Assembly (NCBI GenBank): GCA_004356265.1
Contig: SMXK01000210.1
Location: forward strand, 1 to 7,015
Length of the DNA: 7,015 nucleotides
Direction: 5' to 3'
Source: Bacteroidota bacterium
GTDB lineage: Bacteria > Bacteroidota > Rhodothermia > Rhodothermales > UBA10348
The position numbers and the translations under genes were made by a program. How positions within the stretch are numbered: position 1 is the first letter of the stretch; each line of letters begins with the position of its first letter. This document shows positions 5,931 to 7,015 of the stretch, piece after piece. The notes under the pieces were generated by a model. It ran no database searches, was not told the DNA's origin, and saw only the letters and a list, made by a program, of their open reading frames with translations.

Positions 5931-7007
5931 ATGCGGAGCTTAACGACACGCTTTTTGCCGCATCGCAAACCATCATCATTTGTAATGCGCACGGCGGCCT
6001 TTGCCGCGGTTTACCTGATCTGGGGCTCGACTTTCCTCGCGATCCATTATGCAATCGAATCGTACCCTCCGTTTTTAATGTTGGGTGTGAGATTCGGTTT
6101 AGCTGGCGCTCTGATGTACGGTGTACTGAGGTATCGAGGTCATGTAAAACCGTCCAGGTCACATATGCGCTCATCGATCTGGATGGGAGTATTACTCCTG
6201 TTTGTGGGCACGGGTAGCATTGCATGGGCCGAAGCCTACATCCCGACGGGGCTTGCTGCGATGCTAATCGCTACCGTACCGATGTGGGTCGTACTGCTGG
6301 AGTGGTTGTGGTTAAAGGGTCCGAAGCCTGCGCCACGGATACTTTTTGCTCTCGGAACAGGGCTGGTCGGTGTGGCTGTGGTCGTTCAACCACCGGCCCA
6401 GGTCGCAGGAGACATTTCATATTTCGTGGCAATCGGGGTTTCGCTTCTGGCCGCGTTCTCGTGGTCTTTCGGCTCTCTGCTTGGTCGTAAGATGGAGCTG
6501 CCCGAGAGTCCATTCATGGGCGCCGCACTTCAAATGATGGCCGGCGGTGTTGTTTTGTCCTTGTTCGGAATAATTACTGGTGAACTATCCCGCATTTCTT
6601 TGTCTTCTATAACGCTTACGTCGTCCATGGCCGTCCTCTACCTGCTTCTTTTCGGCTCATTAGTTGCTTTCAGCGCCTATGTGTGGTTGATGCATCACGT
6701 GTCTGCGTCTCGTTTGTCTACTCATGCATTCGTAAATCCGATCGTGGCCGTTTTAATGGGAACGCTGGTGGCTGGTGAAGCGCTCACGATACGAATCGGT
6801 ATTTCAGGTGTTTTACTGGTCACAGCGGTTGTGGTCATCGTGGGCGCTGGAACGCACAGCCCGGCACGTATTCGGTCGCGATTGAAACGACGGTTTGCGA
6901 TACACCGCTCTGACGTGTTGATGGCGGCCTCGTTGTCCGATTCACACCCACCCGTACCCCGAAACCGACATTTACACCCGCAACCCGGGCGAAAACATTC
7001 GGACTGA
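5931..7007 (+). CDS. EamA/DMT-family exporter (YedA-like)
   Basis: This is an inner-membrane carrier of the drug/metabolite transporter superfamily with two EamA repeats (about 22-153 and 165-306), together about ten helices. 'YLIWGSTFLAIHYAIES' (28-44) followed by 'PPFLMLGVRFGLAGAL' (46-61) is the typical first-repeat start and resembles E. coli YedA. The second repeat shows 'LLAAFSWSFGSLLGRK' (172-187) and 'HAFVNPIVAVLMGTLVAGEAL' spans 265-285, the conserved Asn-Pro and Gly-Glu of helix 9. Relatives export amino acids or other small metabolites; the substrate here is unknown. Two starts are possible: ATG at 5931 (used) and ATG at 5985, which gives only nine residues before 'YLIWGS'. Neither has a Shine-Dalgarno. 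The protein is 358 residues, about 50 longer than usual, owing to a polar, basic C-terminal tail (about 308-358) rich in Pro, His and Arg. The divergent LysR gene is the probable regulator. Confidence 0.94.
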   Translation: MRSLTTRFLPHRKPSSFVMRTAAFAAVYLIWGSTFLAIHYAIESYPPFLMLGVRFGLAGALMYGVLRYRGHVKPSRSHMRSSIWMGVLLLFVGTGSIAWAEAYIPTGLAAMLIATVPMWVVLLEWLWLKGPKPAPRILFALGTGLVGVAVVVQPPAQVAGDISYFVAIGVSLLAAFSWSFGSLLGRKMELPESPFMGAALQMMAGGVVLSLFGIITGELSRISLSSITLTSSMAVLYLLLFGSLVAFSAYVWLMHHVSASRLSTHAFVNPIVAVLMGTLVAGEALTIRIGISGVLLVTAVVVIVGAGTHSPARIRSRLKRRFAIHRSDVLMAASLSDSHPPVPRNRHLHPQPGRKHSD

Positions 7008-7015
7008 CCTGAATA

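Noticed and set aside
6837..7015. Minus-strand open stretch entering from the right edge with beta-strand-like residues ('VAGVNVGFGVRVGV')
   Set aside because: It would overlap the exporter's C-terminus, is under 60 codons in the window and has no motif, so it cannot be supported as the end of a convergent gene.
1..7015. A mobile element, defence island, CRISPR array or other new multi-gene system
   Set aside because: All seven genes belong to housekeeping or common accessory families or are single unknowns; there are no transposase, recombinase, direct-repeat arrays, tRNA or attachment-site signals.

Overview
The window looks like ordinary chromosomal DNA from a Gram-negative bacterium. The best taxonomic clue is the long-chain polyprenyl synthase, whose stretches 'LLHTATLVHDDVVDDA' and 'RMSEGELLQIEKARKLDID' read like proteins I remember from the Rhodothermota/Balneolota side of the Bacteroidota (Salinibacter- or Balneola-like). 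This is from memory, not a search. The lack of Shine-Dalgarno sequences before most starts also fits that group. Base composition is close to half GC by eye.

Layout, left to right. (1) Positions 2-1407, plus strand: the end of a periplasmic metal-chelate/cobalamin-type binding protein, overlapping by 4 bases a FecCD/BtuC-family permease. These are two parts of an ABC importer; no ATPase gene follows. (2) Positions 1508-2515, plus: a trans-polyprenyl diphosphate synthase, probably for the quinone side chain. (3) Positions 2491-4151, minus: an alpha/beta hydrolase and, upstream of it, a three-helix membrane protein with a periplasmic domain that resembles M15 metallopeptidases. The hydrolase tail overlaps the synthase tail by 25 bases. 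(4) Positions 4320-4943, plus: a membrane-anchored TlpA/ResA-like thioredoxin. (5) Positions 4937-5806, minus: a LysR-type regulator whose tail overlaps the thioredoxin tail by 7 bases. (6) Positions 5931-7007, plus: a ten-helix EamA/DMT exporter similar to YedA, divergent from the LysR gene.

The genes do not form one pathway. The clearest functional unit is the divergent LysR/EamA pair. Its AT-rich spacer carries two palindromes, one with the T-N11-A pattern of LysR binding sites, so the regulator probably controls the exporter and itself. Between the thioredoxin and membrane-protein genes lies another divergent spacer with a perfect 8-bp inverted repeat.

I saw no mobile element, CRISPR array, tRNA, rRNA or clear new system. 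The points most worth checking are the hydrolase gene, which has no conventional start codon where its fold requires one (an ATC sits where ATG is expected), the M15-like membrane protein, and the LysR operator region.
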